This document shows, in pieces, positions 28,175-38,006 of a DNA stretch of 64,000 bases; positions within the stretch are counted from its first letter, which is position 1; the number at the start of each line of letters is the position of its first letter. The position numbers and the translations under genes were made by a program. The notes beneath the pieces are model-generated. The model was not told the origin of the DNA and ran no database searches. It saw only the letters and a list, made by a program, of their open reading frames with translations. Where the stretch lies: assembly GCF_001639285.1 (NCBI RefSeq), contig NZ_LWMW01000108.1, positions 19,577-83,576 of the forward strand, read 5' to 3'. Origin of the DNA: Methanobrevibacter cuticularis. Lineage in GTDB: Archaea > Methanobacteriota > Methanobacteria > Methanobacteriales > Methanobacteriaceae.

Positions 28175-29935
28175 CTAATCATAACTATTAGGGTCTGTTT
28201 CAATATTAATTATAACAGGACCTTCAAGTTCAAATGCTTCTTTAAAAGCCTTTTTAAGCCCATTGGAATCATTTGCAGTTAAACCTGTCCCTCCACAGAT
28301 ATTAGCAAATTCTGCAAAGTCACAATCTTGAAGATGAGTTTGCCAATTATTATATTTTTCAGCTTTTTGCTCTTGCATTATCATTCCAAGTTCATGATTG
28401 TTGAAAACAAGGACTTTTATAGGTAATTTATACTTCACAGCAGTTAAAAAATCTCCCATAACCATTCCAAATCCTCCATCTCCAGTTATACAGATGACTT
28501 GTTTTTTTGGGTCGACGATCTGAGCTATTAAAGCTCCTGGAAGTCCAAAGCCCATAGTGCCTAAATAACCTGACATAACTAATTTTTGTTCAATTTTCAT
28601 AGGATAATTTCTTCCAACTCTCCATCCATTTTCACCAACATCTAGGGATATGATTGCATCATCATCAATGTAGTTAGCAAGTTCTCTCATTATATATGGG
28701 AATTTTAAAGGAGTTTTATTTGGGTCTGCTTCATTGGATAGGGTTTTATTCCATTCTTCTTTTAAATTAGCTATTTCTTCTAGATAACTTTCTTTATTTG
28801 AATCCTCTACTTCATTTATTATTTCTGGCACAACTTCTCCACTGGTTCCAACTATTCCCACTTTTATGGGATGTCTTTTCCCAATCACCATAGGATCAAC
28901 ATCTATTTGTATGGTTGGTTTTTCTGGAATACCTGTATTGTCTGAAAAAGATGCCCCTATTACTATAAGCAAATCAGAATGGTCAGTTAGATACATTGCA
29001 GAACTTGATCCAATTTTCCCATGAGAACCAACATAACAGGGATGGGCATCATCAATCACAGGTTTTCCTTTAAAAGTTGTGGCTATTGGTGCAGATATTT
29101 TTTTAGCCAATTTTTCAATATCCTTTTTATTTTCTAATGCTCCAAAACCTGCAATTATAACCGGGCGTTTTGCAGAATTTATAAGAGCAGCTGCTTTTGT
29201 GATTTCATTTTTAGGGGCTGTACCTGATAATGTAGCTATTCTCCCTTCAATATCTATTATTTCATCGTCACATCGTTCCTTTTGAATGTTTTCAGATACT
29301 GCAATGTGTGCGACTCCTTTTTTAATTAAAGCATGTCTCATAGCAAAAGTGATTAATTTGGTGGTTTCATCTGGATGGGTTATTATTTTATTATAAACAG
29401 ATATAGGTTCAAAGAATTCTTGCTGATTTATTTCTTGGAATGATTTTGTTCCAATTAATTCTCTTGTTACATAACCAGTAATAGCTAAAACAGGAGATCT
29501 GTCTTGTTTTGCATCATATAGACCAGTAGCTAAATTTGTTGCACCAGGACCAGTAATGGTTAAGCATGCAGCTATATTCCCAGTTAATTTTCCATAGGCT
29601 GATGCCATTAACGCAGCTGTTTGCTCATGTCTCACTTGAAAATATTGAATATCTTTATTTTTTCGTAATGCCTCAACTATTCCTAGTGAAGATGTTCCAG
29701 GAATTCCAAAAACGTATTTAACTCCCCATGCACTAATTTGTTCTATAATAATATCAGAAACTGTTTTATAAGACTCCTTTGATTTTTCTCTTTTTAGTTC
29801 TTCTATTTCTATAAATAGCTTTTTTGAAGCATTACAGATGGGACATTTCCAATCCTTTTGAATGTCTTCGAAAACCACTTTTTCTTCTGTTTCATCGTAA
29901 ATATAATTACATACTTTACATCTATACTTAAACAT
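28175..29935 (-). CDS. Rubredoxin fused to a TPP-dependent enzyme (acetolactate synthase/pyruvate oxidase family)
   Basis: A 586-residue protein. Residues 1-38 are a rubredoxin domain: CKVC (Cys6 and Cys9) and CPIC (Cys31 and Cys34) with YIYD between. The rest is a full three-domain TPP enzyme: an N-terminal PYR domain with the cofactor-activating Glu at about 104 in RHEQTAALMASAYGKLTG, a central domain (PVIIAGFGALENKKDIE), and a PP domain with GDGGFGM at about 485 and NN near 512. A missing FAD-contact pattern cannot be judged by eye. Members make acetolactate, acetyl phosphate, acetate or sulfoacetaldehyde products. The fused rubredoxin points to an oxidative, electron-donating reaction (inference). 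I start at the ATG at 29935, spaced from GGGGAT. Confidence 0.88.
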   Translation of the reverse strand: MFKYRCKVCNYIYDETEEKVVFEDIQKDWKCPICNASKKLFIEIEELKREKSKESYKTVSDIIIEQISAWGVKYVFGIPGTSSLGIVEALRKNKDIQYFQVRHEQTAALMASAYGKLTGNIAACLTITGPGATNLATGLYDAKQDRSPVLAITGYVTRELIGTKSFQEINQQEFFEPISVYNKIITHPDETTKLITFAMRHALIKKGVAHIAVSENIQKERCDDEIIDIEGRIATLSGTAPKNEITKAAALINSAKRPVIIAGFGALENKKDIEKLAKKISAPIATTFKGKPVIDDAHPCYVGSHGKIGSSSAMYLTDHSDLLIVIGASFSDNTGIPEKPTIQIDVDPMVIGKRHPIKVGIVGTSGEVVPEIINEVEDSNKESYLEEIANLKEEWNKTLSNEADPNKTPLKFPYIMRELANYIDDDAIISLDVGENGWRVGRNYPMKIEQKLVMSGYLGTMGFGLPGALIAQIVDPKKQVICITGDGGFGMVMGDFLTAVKYKLPIKVLVFNNHELGMIMQEQKAEKYNNWQTHLQDCDFAEFANICGGTGLTANDSNGLKKAFKEAFELEGPVIINIETDPNSYD

Positions 29936-29938
29936 CAA

Positions 29939-30609
29939 ATCCCCTTGTTATTAGTTCTTTAACAATTTAATGAGCTATTACTAAATAATAAGTAATAATT
30001 CAATTCTACTAATAAAATATATGTATTTCATTTTATTTAAATTTCTTGTAAAGCATTTAAACTTTATTTATTATTTAAAATTATGATAAAAATTGTTATT
30101 TCATACTTAAAATCTTTTTAAGTTCTTTTTCTATTGTTAGTTTCTTATTAGTTTTCAGATTTTATTTTTGACATCTAAAGAGAAAGTTTTTGATATTACT
30201 AGTAATGTTATTTATATGATTTCATCAGACCTTTTCAATCTTAATAATAAATTTAATTAACATATATGTTTTAACAATGGTTTAGTTAAGATATTCTATT
30301 AAAAATAATCTAATTATTAAACTTTAAGAAAATATTAAACTCTAATAAAATAAAAATAATAATTACAATATCAATTACTTATAGGATAAATAGGATAAAA
30401 TAAGATAAATATTATAAAATAGGATAAATAGGATAAATATGATAAGATAAATATGATAAAATAAGATAAATGTGGTAGAATGATTATAGATATTTTCCTA
30501 GTAATAAATAAATAGATCAATGTAGCTAATTTTCAATTATTTATAGTATTTATAAGAAGTATTAGTATGAAGGTGTTGTTTATTTTTGATGTTTGTTAAT
30601 TAGATTATC
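29939..30609. other. AT-rich spacer with short ATAGGATAAATA repeats
   Basis: 671 bp without a visible gene. From about 30378 to 30475 the motif AGGATAAATA/AAGATAAATAT recurs about eight times with irregular spacing. The remainder is AT-rich with no coding signal on either strand. Confidence 0.6.
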
Positions 30610-31089
30610 TCAGTGCAGAAGTTCTTTATGTGTTTTTTTTAGTCGAGCTATTGCTTCATCAGAATTAGGAATTCTTTTTTCCCATTTATTTATCACGAAG
30701 TCAATATCTACTTCTTCTGAGCCATTAATTAGATTATCACTATGGGAAACAATTTTTTCTTCAATTGTGGCAGGCAAATAGCTTTTTTTTGGAAGTCCTA
30801 ATTCAACAGCTTCTTCTTCTGTTATTCCAGCTCCAACATGTCTTTCGATTATTCTCCCTACGTCTTTTGAAAATCCATTTTCAATAGCTAATTTTGCTCC
30901 TATAATGCCATGACAAATAGTATTAGTCTTGCTGCGGCCAATGTCATGTAGTAGGGATGCTTCTTTTATTAAATCTATATCAGCATCTTCAAAATTTTTA
31001 GATATTTCCATAGCTTTTTTATATACGGCTATGGAGTGATTTATAACCCAATCTGGACACCCTTCTTTTTTTAAAACTTTAACTGGCAT
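30610..31089 (-). CDS. HD-domain phosphohydrolase-like protein
   Basis: A 159-residue HD-superfamily protein of the small archaeal type (TIGR00295-like). The metal ligands are His18, the HD pair His48-Asp49 in ASLLHDIGRSK, His60, His84 and Asp118 in SHSDNLI. Such proteins hydrolyse phosphoester or nucleotide substrates with metal help; the natural substrate of this group is not known. The C-terminal part (about 125-159) is a charged helix. It stands alone between two spacers. Confidence 0.9.
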   Translation of the reverse strand: MPVKVLKKEGCPDWVINHSIAVYKKAMEISKNFEDADIDLIKEASLLHDIGRSKTNTICHGIIGAKLAIENGFSKDVGRIIERHVGAGITEEEAVELGLPKKSYLPATIEEKIVSHSDNLINGSEEVDIDFVINKWEKRIPNSDEAIARLKKTHKELLH

Positions 31090-31459
31090 AAAAACACTTC
31101 TATTATTAATAAATTTTTGGGAAAGTTATTATTTATCATAATCTTTGCCTATTATGTAAATTTAAATAATTCATTAAAATTAGTTAAGGATATAATTTAT
31201 TAGTAATTAGGTATTATTGATTAAAAGCAGTTATAATATTTCAAAACAACTTAGATTAAGCATATTCAAATGACTTAGATTAAGTGCATCAATAGATTAA
31301 AATAAATCTTAATATAGTTAGAATAGTCAATTAATTAAATATTTGAAAGAATAGTAAAAATAATATGCATTGTCACTAGATTGAATATTATACTCACTGG
31401 GATGAATAATCTATTCATGGACTAATTTTTAAAGAATTATAAAAATAATGTTTGAAGAA
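31090..31459. other. AT-rich spacer without a visible gene
   Basis: 370 bp between two minus-strand genes (HD protein and TFE). A short duplicated motif (CAAATGACTTAGATTAAG-like) occurs at about 31245-31285. No gene is seen. Confidence 0.55.
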
Positions 31460-31981
31460 TTATTTAGCATTTCCTGTCTTAATGAACGAATAAGATTCTT
31501 CATATGCTTTAATTTCTTCTTTTATCCTTCTAATTATATTGTCGTTTTCTTCAAATTTAGTTTCTTCCCCACAATCTGGACATACGAATCCTTTTTCGGA
31601 TGCTTCATCAAAAGTAAACCTTGAATGACCACTAGGACATACAAAATACATATTTCCTTCTTCAACATCTAAAAGTTGTTTTAATTTACCAATTCTATTG
31701 GTTGCTTTTTCTTCTAATTGATTCATTACATTACTAGAATCAAATTCCCATGCATATGTGTACCATTGAGTTTCAGGATCTTTACTTCGTTTGTAACTAG
31801 CTAATCCTGAGTCATAAAGTTTATATAGGACTTTTCTAACGATGTTTAGCTTTATTTCAGTTTTTTCAGCTATTTCTTCATCAGTTGTAATGCCATTTAT
31901 CAAACACTCAACTATGCACATATTTTCTTCTTCTTGGATAATTCCATATAATAATTCTTGGACTAATGGATTTCTTAACAT
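31460..31981 (-). CDS. tfe: Transcription initiation factor TFE (alpha)
   Basis: Archaeal homologue of the TFIIE alpha N-terminal half; it helps TBP/TFB-dependent promoter opening. A winged-helix domain fills about 1-80 (TTDEEIAEKTEIKLNIVRKVLYKL). A helical linker is followed by a zinc ribbon at about 112-145. The ribbon reads CPSGHSRFTFDEA then CPDCG, so the ligands are Cys115, His119, Cys134 and Cys137; the second position is His where many TFE proteins have Cys. At 173 residues it is full length. A GAGGA site supports the start. Confidence 0.95.
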   Translation of the reverse strand: MLRNPLVQELLYGIIQEEENMCIVECLINGITTDEEIAEKTEIKLNIVRKVLYKLYDSGLASYKRSKDPETQWYTYAWEFDSSNVMNQLEEKATNRIGKLKQLLDVEEGNMYFVCPSGHSRFTFDEASEKGFVCPDCGEETKFEENDNIIRRIKEEIKAYEESYSFIKTGNAK

Positions 31982-32582
31982 TTATTCAATCCTCTTCTCT
32001 TTAAAAAGTCATTATAATATTATATTAGTAGGTGATAAATTCCACAAAAAACTTCTAGAATCATCTGTGGATATATTTATCACAATATAAAATAATATTT
32101 AATGATACTACCATATTATTTTTTGATGGTAATAGTGTGTTCTTCATACAATATAAAATTAATTATAGTAATACTATTTTTGTTATTATAATGTTTAATG
32201 GTAATTCAATATTAACTAATCATTGTTATAAAATGATTAAAGAAATTCAATGTTCTCAGTTCCGTTAATAAAAATAGCATATTCACTATATTTTTAATAA
32301 ATTCAATATTAAAAGCATACTTTAAAAATAAATATCTCAAAAACTATACTTTAAGAATAACTATCTAAAAAATTAATAAATTTAAATAAGATAACTAATA
32401 TTTTTATATTATCAATACATATATTATGTAACTCATAATATTTATAGTTTTGTATTTCTACCATTATAGTTTCATACCTATAATATGAAATAATTTTATA
32501 CTTTTTGTTTTTGTACTATAGTTTGGTCCTTATAATACATAAATAATTTTGTATTGTGAATATTATAATTTTTTAAATCTTA
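31982..32582. other. AT-rich spacer without a visible gene
   Basis: 601 bp between TFE and the CofE-like gene. Loosely repeated TTTTGTA-TTATAGTTT motifs occur at 32440-32560. No coding signal is seen on either strand. Confidence 0.55.
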
Positions 32583-33623
32583 TTATGGTTCTGATCTTTT
32601 AATTTTTCCTATTTCAGATTTTTGCTTTATTTTTTTTTCTCTTATAATGACTGCAGGCGTATGATTAATAGAGTTTAAATCTTCTATTGTAACATTATCT
32701 TTATCACTTCCTAAAACTTTACTAACACTATGTATGGTATCCATATTAGTTGATAGCTGTTTTTGGTAGTCTTCAACTATATTAGCTATTTTTAAAGCTT
32801 TTTCAATACTTATTTCCATTGAACTTCCAAGAGGCGTAGATCCTACATTTTCAAAAAATTGGCCTAAAATATAAGCGATTACTCCTTTGTTAGATTTTAT
32901 TGGGTAAATAGCTGTAGGAAGTCCAGTAAAATATGTATCTCCTCTTTTATATGTTGCATCAGTATCAATTATTAAAACATTAACATTTTTAGAGGATGAG
33001 TCTTGAATAAATTTAGCTATTTTTTTAGCTACTTTCATAGGATTTTCTGGAAGTAATGAAACAAGAGTTCCAGGCGCATTGCTTAAATCTATGCCTGCTT
33101 CTGAAGCGGGTTTTAATGCATGTTTCAATCCATATAATTGTAAAACAACTTCTTTATGCCTTTTTGACTCTTCAGGAAGCTTTCTTAAATTTTCAATAGT
33201 CCTTTTTTTAATTCCAAGAAGGGGTCCAAAAAAATAACCCCAAATATACTTACTCCATATTATTGCTAAAAATTTAGCCTTTAATCCAGGTTCATAATCC
33301 ATTTCATCCACTACCCTTCCTTGAGAAATAGCTATAGGAGTTTCAGATATTACTAAATAATCATTATCTTCAGCTATATCTAAAACAGGATGAAGTATTT
33401 TATCTAAATTTTCATTTGGTTCAATATAATCTGTTTCAATAGGAATAATAATATAATCCATTTTTTCTATATATTTATACTTGTATTTTCCTTCAGGGTT
33501 AGATTTAAATTTAGATTCAGTTTCAGTAAAATATCTAGACTTTAGATCACATCCTTTAATATCTGATGATTCATCTAAATGATTTTTTATTTCTTTATTT
33601 AAATTTTTAACCATGTATATCAT
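32583..33623 (-). CDS. Coenzyme F420-0:L-glutamate ligase (CofE)-like protein
   Basis: A 346-residue protein related to CofE, which adds glutamate to F420-0. The CofE-like core starts at about residue 50: MDYIIIPIETDYIEPNENL, then EDNDYLVISETPIAISQGRVV (the ligase pattern of a binding strand followed by a small-residue loop), and later LIIDTDATYKRGDTYFTGLP. It is longer than canonical CofE (about 250) because of an N-terminal extension and an insertion around WSKYIWGYFFGPLLGIKKRT. It is therefore probably a paralogue rather than CofE itself. It is 13 bp downstream of comA in the same direction, so the two are cotranscribed; this places it in coenzyme metabolism, but its substrate is unknown. 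Confidence 0.78.
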   Translation of the reverse strand: MIYMVKNLNKEIKNHLDESSDIKGCDLKSRYFTETESKFKSNPEGKYKYKYIEKMDYIIIPIETDYIEPNENLDKILHPVLDIAEDNDYLVISETPIAISQGRVVDEMDYEPGLKAKFLAIIWSKYIWGYFFGPLLGIKKRTIENLRKLPEESKRHKEVVLQLYGLKHALKPASEAGIDLSNAPGTLVSLLPENPMKVAKKIAKFIQDSSSKNVNVLIIDTDATYKRGDTYFTGLPTAIYPIKSNKGVIAYILGQFFENVGSTPLGSSMEISIEKALKIANIVEDYQKQLSTNMDTIHSVSKVLGSDKDNVTIEDLNSINHTPAVIIREKKIKQKSEIGKIKRSEP

Positions 33624-33636
33624 TAGTTTAGGAATT

Positions 33637-34410
33637 TTATTCTAAAAGTTCGATAGTATCTCCTCTAAGTCCACGGCGAATTGTTTCAAGAGATATTATT
33701 TCTTCTGAGGATATGTTGCCAAGATTAACATCATTTCCAACTTTAAGCACAAAATAAACTTGCTGATCTTTGTTCGGAGCTTCCCATATTATTTTATCAG
33801 AGGGTAAATTATTTAAAATGGAATCAACTTCTTTATCCTTAGCTATTCCTTTATCATCAAATATTCCTATGCTTTTTCCACCTTCTCGAGCTTCAATTAT
33901 GACTTTATCTGATCCTGAACTAATTTCGGCCTTTATTAACTCAATTCTCTCATCTAGATCAATGTCTGCATCTTTTTGAATATCTTTCTTTCCTACTTCA
34001 GATAGAACATAAAATCCTTCATTCTTTGCTTGAGTTATGAATCCTAATTTTTCTTCGTGAGGTATATCTATTGAACCATCAGAAATCTCAATAGCTTCAA
34101 AGCCCATATCTTTAGTTTCTTTGAAAAATTCTTGTGTTTTATTTTTCATATAAGCTATTTCAAATAATGTTCCACCTGTGTAAGGAATTATATCAAATGA
34201 TTTATACATTTCTATTTTTTTTTTCACTACATCTCTATCTTGAACCATTATGGTTCCCCATCCAAATTTCAACAGATCCACGTATTCTCCAGAAATTTCC
34301 ATCAAACTTTTTGCTGTTTCATAGCCAAGACCCTTGTCCAATACCATTGTAATTCCAGTTTTCCGTGGTTTATCTCCCCTTTCTGGAAGAAGAAAATCAA
34401 AACACTTCAA
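33637..34410 (-). CDS. comA: Phosphosulfolactate synthase ComA
   Basis: First step of coenzyme M synthesis: adds sulfite to phosphoenolpyruvate to give (R)-phosphosulfolactate. At 257 residues it is the usual length. TIM-barrel signatures are GITMVLDKGLGYETAKSLME near the start, DLLKFGWGT, PYTGGTLFEIAYMKNK, GFEAIEISDGSIDI, and VIIEAREGGKSIGI for the phosphate-side loop. The start is a TTG after AAAGGTGAT. It heads a two-gene operon with the CofE-like gene. The pathway is specific to methanogens in this context. Confidence 0.95.
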   Translation of the reverse strand: MKCFDFLLPERGDKPRKTGITMVLDKGLGYETAKSLMEISGEYVDLLKFGWGTIMVQDRDVVKKKIEMYKSFDIIPYTGGTLFEIAYMKNKTQEFFKETKDMGFEAIEISDGSIDIPHEEKLGFITQAKNEGFYVLSEVGKKDIQKDADIDLDERIELIKAEISSGSDKVIIEAREGGKSIGIFDDKGIAKDKEVDSILNNLPSDKIIWEAPNKDQQVYFVLKVGNDVNLGNISSEEIISLETIRRGLRGDTIELLE

Positions 34411-35098
34411 GTTATCACCTTTAAAATCATCATTGTTATATTTATATTCTTTTTAGTATTTAATAATTTTATTATAATTTATTAATATCTCGTTTATTAC
34501 GATCATATACTTCATTTATTTCATGATTATTCATTCAATAGTAATTGCTTTCATTTTAATTCAATCATATTTATTTAGATTATATAAATTAATAATAACT
34601 TAACGATAGCTTAATATTAAGTTAATAATAGATAATAATAGCTTACTATTAGCTATAATTTACTATTAACTTGCTATTATGATTTTAATTATATTTTTAT
34701 ATTTTATTTTTAATTTTATTTTTAATTTTATTTTTATATTTTATTTTATTTTTATATTTTATTTTTAATTTTAATTTTATTTTTATTTAATTTTCATATT
34801 TTATTTTTAATTTTCTTATTGTTCATAAATTTTAAATTAATGAATCATTTTTTTCAAGATAATGAAAAAATCAAAACAAATATAAACATATAATTTAGTA
34901 TATATAATTACTAGAAATCCTTAATAAATAATTAACTTTAAAAACCTAATATGACTCACTAATAGCTATAAAAGAATTTATGGGGAAAATAAAACTAATA
35001 ACATCCTATAATCCAGTTTTAGTATTATTAAAATTCTTGTCTATTAATAATTATGGTGGGGCAGGTTTATACATCTAGGAATTATAAGGAGAGGTTTT
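34411..35098. other. Divergent spacer with low-complexity TTTTTATATTTTATT repeats
   Basis: 688 bp between comA (minus) and the 35099 gene (plus). From about 34680 to 34825 it is built of TTTTTAATTTTATTTTTA-like units. Near 35066-35072 a TATA-like element (GGTTTATACAT) lies about 30 bp before the next start. No gene is seen. Confidence 0.55.
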
Positions 35099-35674
35099 AT
35101 GGAAAAATCAATAAACTATTTTGAGAATCCTGGTAAGGAAAATACGGATGAATTAATTAAATTAGTTAAAAAACGGTTATTAGGATCTAATATTAAATAT
35201 ATAGCTATTGCATCTGTTTCAGGAGAAACTGCGTTGAAATTAGATGATGCTTTAAAGGGTGAGTTTGATGATATTGTTATTTTGAATGTTACTCATCACG
35301 CAGGATTTAGAGAAAAAAATAAAATAGAAATTTCAAGTGAAGCTATAGAAAAACTTGAAAAAAGAGGAATTATCACTTTTGTAGGATCTCATGCACTAAG
35401 TGGGGTTGGAAGAGGGATTTCAAATAAATTTGGTGGTGTAACTCCTGTTGAAATTATTGCTGAAACATTCAGAATCTTTTCTCATGGAATTAAAGTATGT
35501 GCAGAAATTAGTATCATGTTAGCAGATGCAGGCTTAATTCCAGTTGATGAAGAAATACTAGCTATTGGTGGTAGAGCTACTGGATCTGATTCTGCAGCTA
35601 TTATAACTCCGGCTAACATGACTAATGTATTTGATATGAGAATTCATGAAATAATAGCTATGCCTAGGGAGTAA
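35099..35674 (+). CDS. Pyruvate kinase C-terminal (alpha/beta) domain-like protein
   Basis: A 191-residue stand-alone version of the pyruvate kinase C-terminal fold. Visible segments are [61 protein letters not shown], and the Gly-rich end [22 protein letters not shown]. The family is common beside ftsZ in Methanobacteriales (gene MTH1675 in M. thermautotrophicus, from memory). The catalytic barrel is absent, so it is not a pyruvate kinase; it may bind a phosphorylated ligand. A clear AAGGAGAGG site precedes the ATG and a TATA-like element lies about 30 bp upstream. Confidence 0.85.
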   Translation: MEKSINYFENPGKENTDELIKLVKKRLLGSNIKYIAIASVSGETALKLDDALKGEFDDIVILNVTHHAGFREKNKIEISSEAIEKLEKRGIITFVGSHALSGVGRGISNKFGGVTPVEIIAETFRIFSHGIKVCAEISIMLADAGLIPVDEEILAIGGRATGSDSAAIITPANMTNVFDMRIHEIIAMPRE

Positions 35675-35977
35675 TTTTTAAACAATTATCAATAATCATG
35701 CTAAAATGTATATTTAAATAAGTTTTAGATTTTATAATTCAATATTTATATTCAATATTATATAGTTTATAAAATAAATTCTTATCAATAATGGATATTC
35801 TTAACTTCACTCATATTTAGCAACAATAATAATTTAATTGGAATTTTTTATTAGATTTTAAGATTAGATTATAATTAAAAAATATAGTTCATATCCATGA
35901 TTTGAATATTTGAATTTAAGAATTTCAGATAAAATTTTTATCTAATATCTGAATTTATATGATTTAAACCAGTGCAT

Positions 35978-35987
35978 TTAAATATAA
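35978..35987 (+). promoter_or_regulatory. Probable TATA box of ftsZ
   Basis: TTTAAATATA lies about 44 bp before the GTG start of ftsZ, after AGTGCA. A transcript starting about 25 bp downstream would have a short leader. The rest of 35675-36030 is AT-rich without a gene. Confidence 0.45.
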
Positions 35988-36030
35988 CTTATTACAAATC
36001 AATTAACATATTATAATGTGGGGTTATGAA

Positions 36031-37176
36031 GTGAAATTTATAGATGATGCAATAAAAGAATCTGAAAAAAGGATGGAAAAAGAACATCCAACAAGGATAT
36101 CAGCAGACATTGATGATGATCTAAGAGGTTGGATGGAGCAAAGTCGTGCTAAAATTTTTGTAGTTGGAGCTGGTGGAGCTGGAAATAATACAGTTTCTAG
36201 ATTAAATGCAATTGGGATTGAAGGGGCAGATACTGTAACTGTCAATACAGATGCTCAAGACTTATTCTACAGTCAATCTTCTAAAAAGCTTCTCCTTGGT
36301 GAAAAGACATGTGGTGGTCTCGGCGCAGGTGGAAATCCTGATGTTGGGGAAGAATGTGCTGAAGAAAGTGAAGATGAAATAAGGGATGAACTTGATGGTG
36401 CAGACATGGTATTTGTAACCTGTGGTCTTGGGGGAGGAACTGGAACCGGATCAGCCCCAATTATTTCTAAATTGGCTAAAAAAGCAGGAGCATTAACTGT
36501 TGCTGTAGCTACAATGCCATTCTCTGCTGAAGGTATCAAAAGAAGAGAAAATGCGGAAAAAGGTTTAGAAAAACTACAAGAAACAGCTGATACTGTTATA
36601 GTAATACCTAATGATAAATTACTAGAAGTAGCACCTAATCTTCCTTTAAATAAAGCTTTCATGGTTTCAGATGAAATATTAGGAAGGGCAGTAAAAGGAA
36701 TAACAGAATTAATTACTAAACAAGGTTTAATTGCTCTTGATTTTGCAGATATTAGAAGCATCATGCAAGGCTCTGGAATGGCTATGATTGGTATGGGAGA
36801 ATCTGAATCTGGAGATAGGGCATTAGAATCAGTTCATGAAGCTCTTAACAGCCCATTACTTGACTTAGATATTTCGGATGCTAAAGGTGCGTTAATTAAT
36901 ATATCTGGTAGTTCTGACTTAACATTACATGAATCTGAAAAAATCGTTCAGATTGTTGCAGATAGATTGGATCCAGAAGCTAATATTATTTGGGGAGCTC
37001 AAATCGATGAAAATTTACAAAACGTTGTAAGAACTACAATTGTTGTTTCTGGAGTTAAATCTCAATACATGTATCCTGAAAGAGGTATTGAAAGAGTAGA
37101 TGTAAATCAAATAACTAATGCTCCTTCTGAAGTAGAATCTGATCCTTTAGAAGACTTTATTGATGGAACTTTCTAA
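36031..37176 (+). CDS. ftsZ: Cell division protein FtsZ
   Basis: Tubulin-like GTPase that forms the division ring. From the GTG at 36031 the protein has 381 residues and begins [15 protein letters not shown], as in related methanogens; an in-frame ATG 15 bases upstream would add MWGYE but would overlap the likely ribosome-binding site GGGGTTAT. The nucleotide-binding loop [12 protein letters not shown] is at about 44-55, the tubulin signature GGGTGTG at about 134-140, and the T7 loop [10 protein letters not shown] at about 236-245. The C-terminal peptide is short and acidic ([11 protein letters not shown]). A 35-bp tandem array starts right after the stop. Confidence 0.97.
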   Translation: MKFIDDAIKESEKRMEKEHPTRISADIDDDLRGWMEQSRAKIFVVGAGGAGNNTVSRLNAIGIEGADTVTVNTDAQDLFYSQSSKKLLLGEKTCGGLGAGGNPDVGEECAEESEDEIRDELDGADMVFVTCGLGGGTGTGSAPIISKLAKKAGALTVAVATMPFSAEGIKRRENAEKGLEKLQETADTVIVIPNDKLLEVAPNLPLNKAFMVSDEILGRAVKGITELITKQGLIALDFADIRSIMQGSGMAMIGMGESESGDRALESVHEALNSPLLDLDISDAKGALINISGSSDLTLHESEKIVQIVADRLDPEANIIWGAQIDENLQNVVRTTIVVSGVKSQYMYPERGIERVDVNQITNAPSEVESDPLEDFIDGTF

Positions 37177-37180
37177 TAAT

Positions 37181-37355
37181 ATATTTAATTCCATCTTTTC
37201 TTATTTTATAATATTATATTTACTTCCTTCTTTTCTTATTTTATAATATTATATTTACTTCCTTCTTTTCTTATTTTATAATAGTATGTTTAATTCCTTC
37301 TTTTCTTATTTTATAATATTATATTTACTTCCTTCTTTTCTTATTTTATAATAAT
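37181..37355. repeat. 35-bp tandem repeat directly after ftsZ, five copies
   Basis: CTTTTCTTATTTTATAATA recurs at 37195, 37230, 37265, 37300 and 37335, exactly 35 bp apart, with one or two substitutions in units 1 and 4. The array begins a few bases after the ftsZ stop. Its T-rich units could act in termination. Confidence 0.93.
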
Positions 37356-37466
37356 ATATAGTAATTTAATTTTCATTGATATTGAAAGTTTTCTAGTTTT
37401 AATTCTTTCTTATTCATTCTTAATTTTAAGGATTAAAATTTGATATTATGGATTTTAGCTATTTTT

Positions 37467-37619
37467 CACTATAGACAAGCATTAGATGGTACTTTAGTTA
37501 ATCCTATTGGTTTTTTTGATAACTTAATCTATATAGTTATGTTAAACAATGATATAAAAGAAATAATTAGTTTTGATAAGGATTTTGATATATTTGAAGA
37601 TATAGGAAGAATAGGATAA
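37467..37619 (+). pseudogene. PIN-domain (VapC) toxin C-terminal remnant
   Basis: A frame of 51 codons reads HYRQALDGTLVNPIGFFDNL, then IYIVMLNNDIKEIISFDKDFD and ends EDIGRIG-stop. The segment FFDNL...IISFDKDFD matches the last third of PIN toxins and resembles the tail of the intact toxin at 38007-38402 (SLTDSIIVNLM, IIEIASFDDDFD). The N-terminal two thirds with the first catalytic Asp are gone and there is no start codon in a proper context. Confidence 0.75.
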
Positions 37620-37755
37620 ACCTTTACATGTGTGTTAAATATTCAAGAAAATAGTTAAGATTTAATAATTTATTTTTATATCTTATGTAAGGTAATATTT
37701 ATATATTATAAACCATATAGTAATATATACTTACAAAAAATAGGAGATAATGAAA

Positions 37756-38001
37756 ATGCAAAGCAAAGTTAAAACAACTTTAAATTTAGATACTGATATT
37801 CTCAAAGCTATTAAAGTAGTAGCTTTAAATAAAGATACAACACAGACAGAAATAATAAACGAATACTTAAAACAAGGATTAAAAAATGAGCCAGAAATTA
37901 ACACAAAAAATAAATCATTAAAAGATTTAATAGGGATGATTGAAGTTGATGAGCCGTTTAATAGTGTTGAAGAAGTCAGAAAATTAAGAAACAAGGAATA
38001 A
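37756..38001 (+). CDS. VapB-type ribbon-helix-helix antitoxin
   Basis: An 81-residue antitoxin. The N-terminal part KVKTTLNLDTDILKAIKVVA and TTQTEIINEYLKQGLK form a ribbon-helix-helix DNA-binding domain (about 1-45). The rest is a flexible acidic tail that would wrap the toxin. I start at the ATG at 37756 because AGGAG at 37742-37746 is nine bases upstream; an ATG two codons earlier is too close to it. It is five bases before the PIN toxin and transcribed with it. Such antitoxins usually repress their own operon. Confidence 0.88.
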   Translation: MQSKVKTTLNLDTDILKAIKVVALNKDTTQTEIINEYLKQGLKNEPEINTKNKSLKDLIGMIEVDEPFNSVEEVRKLRNKE

Positions 38002-38006
38002 TATAA

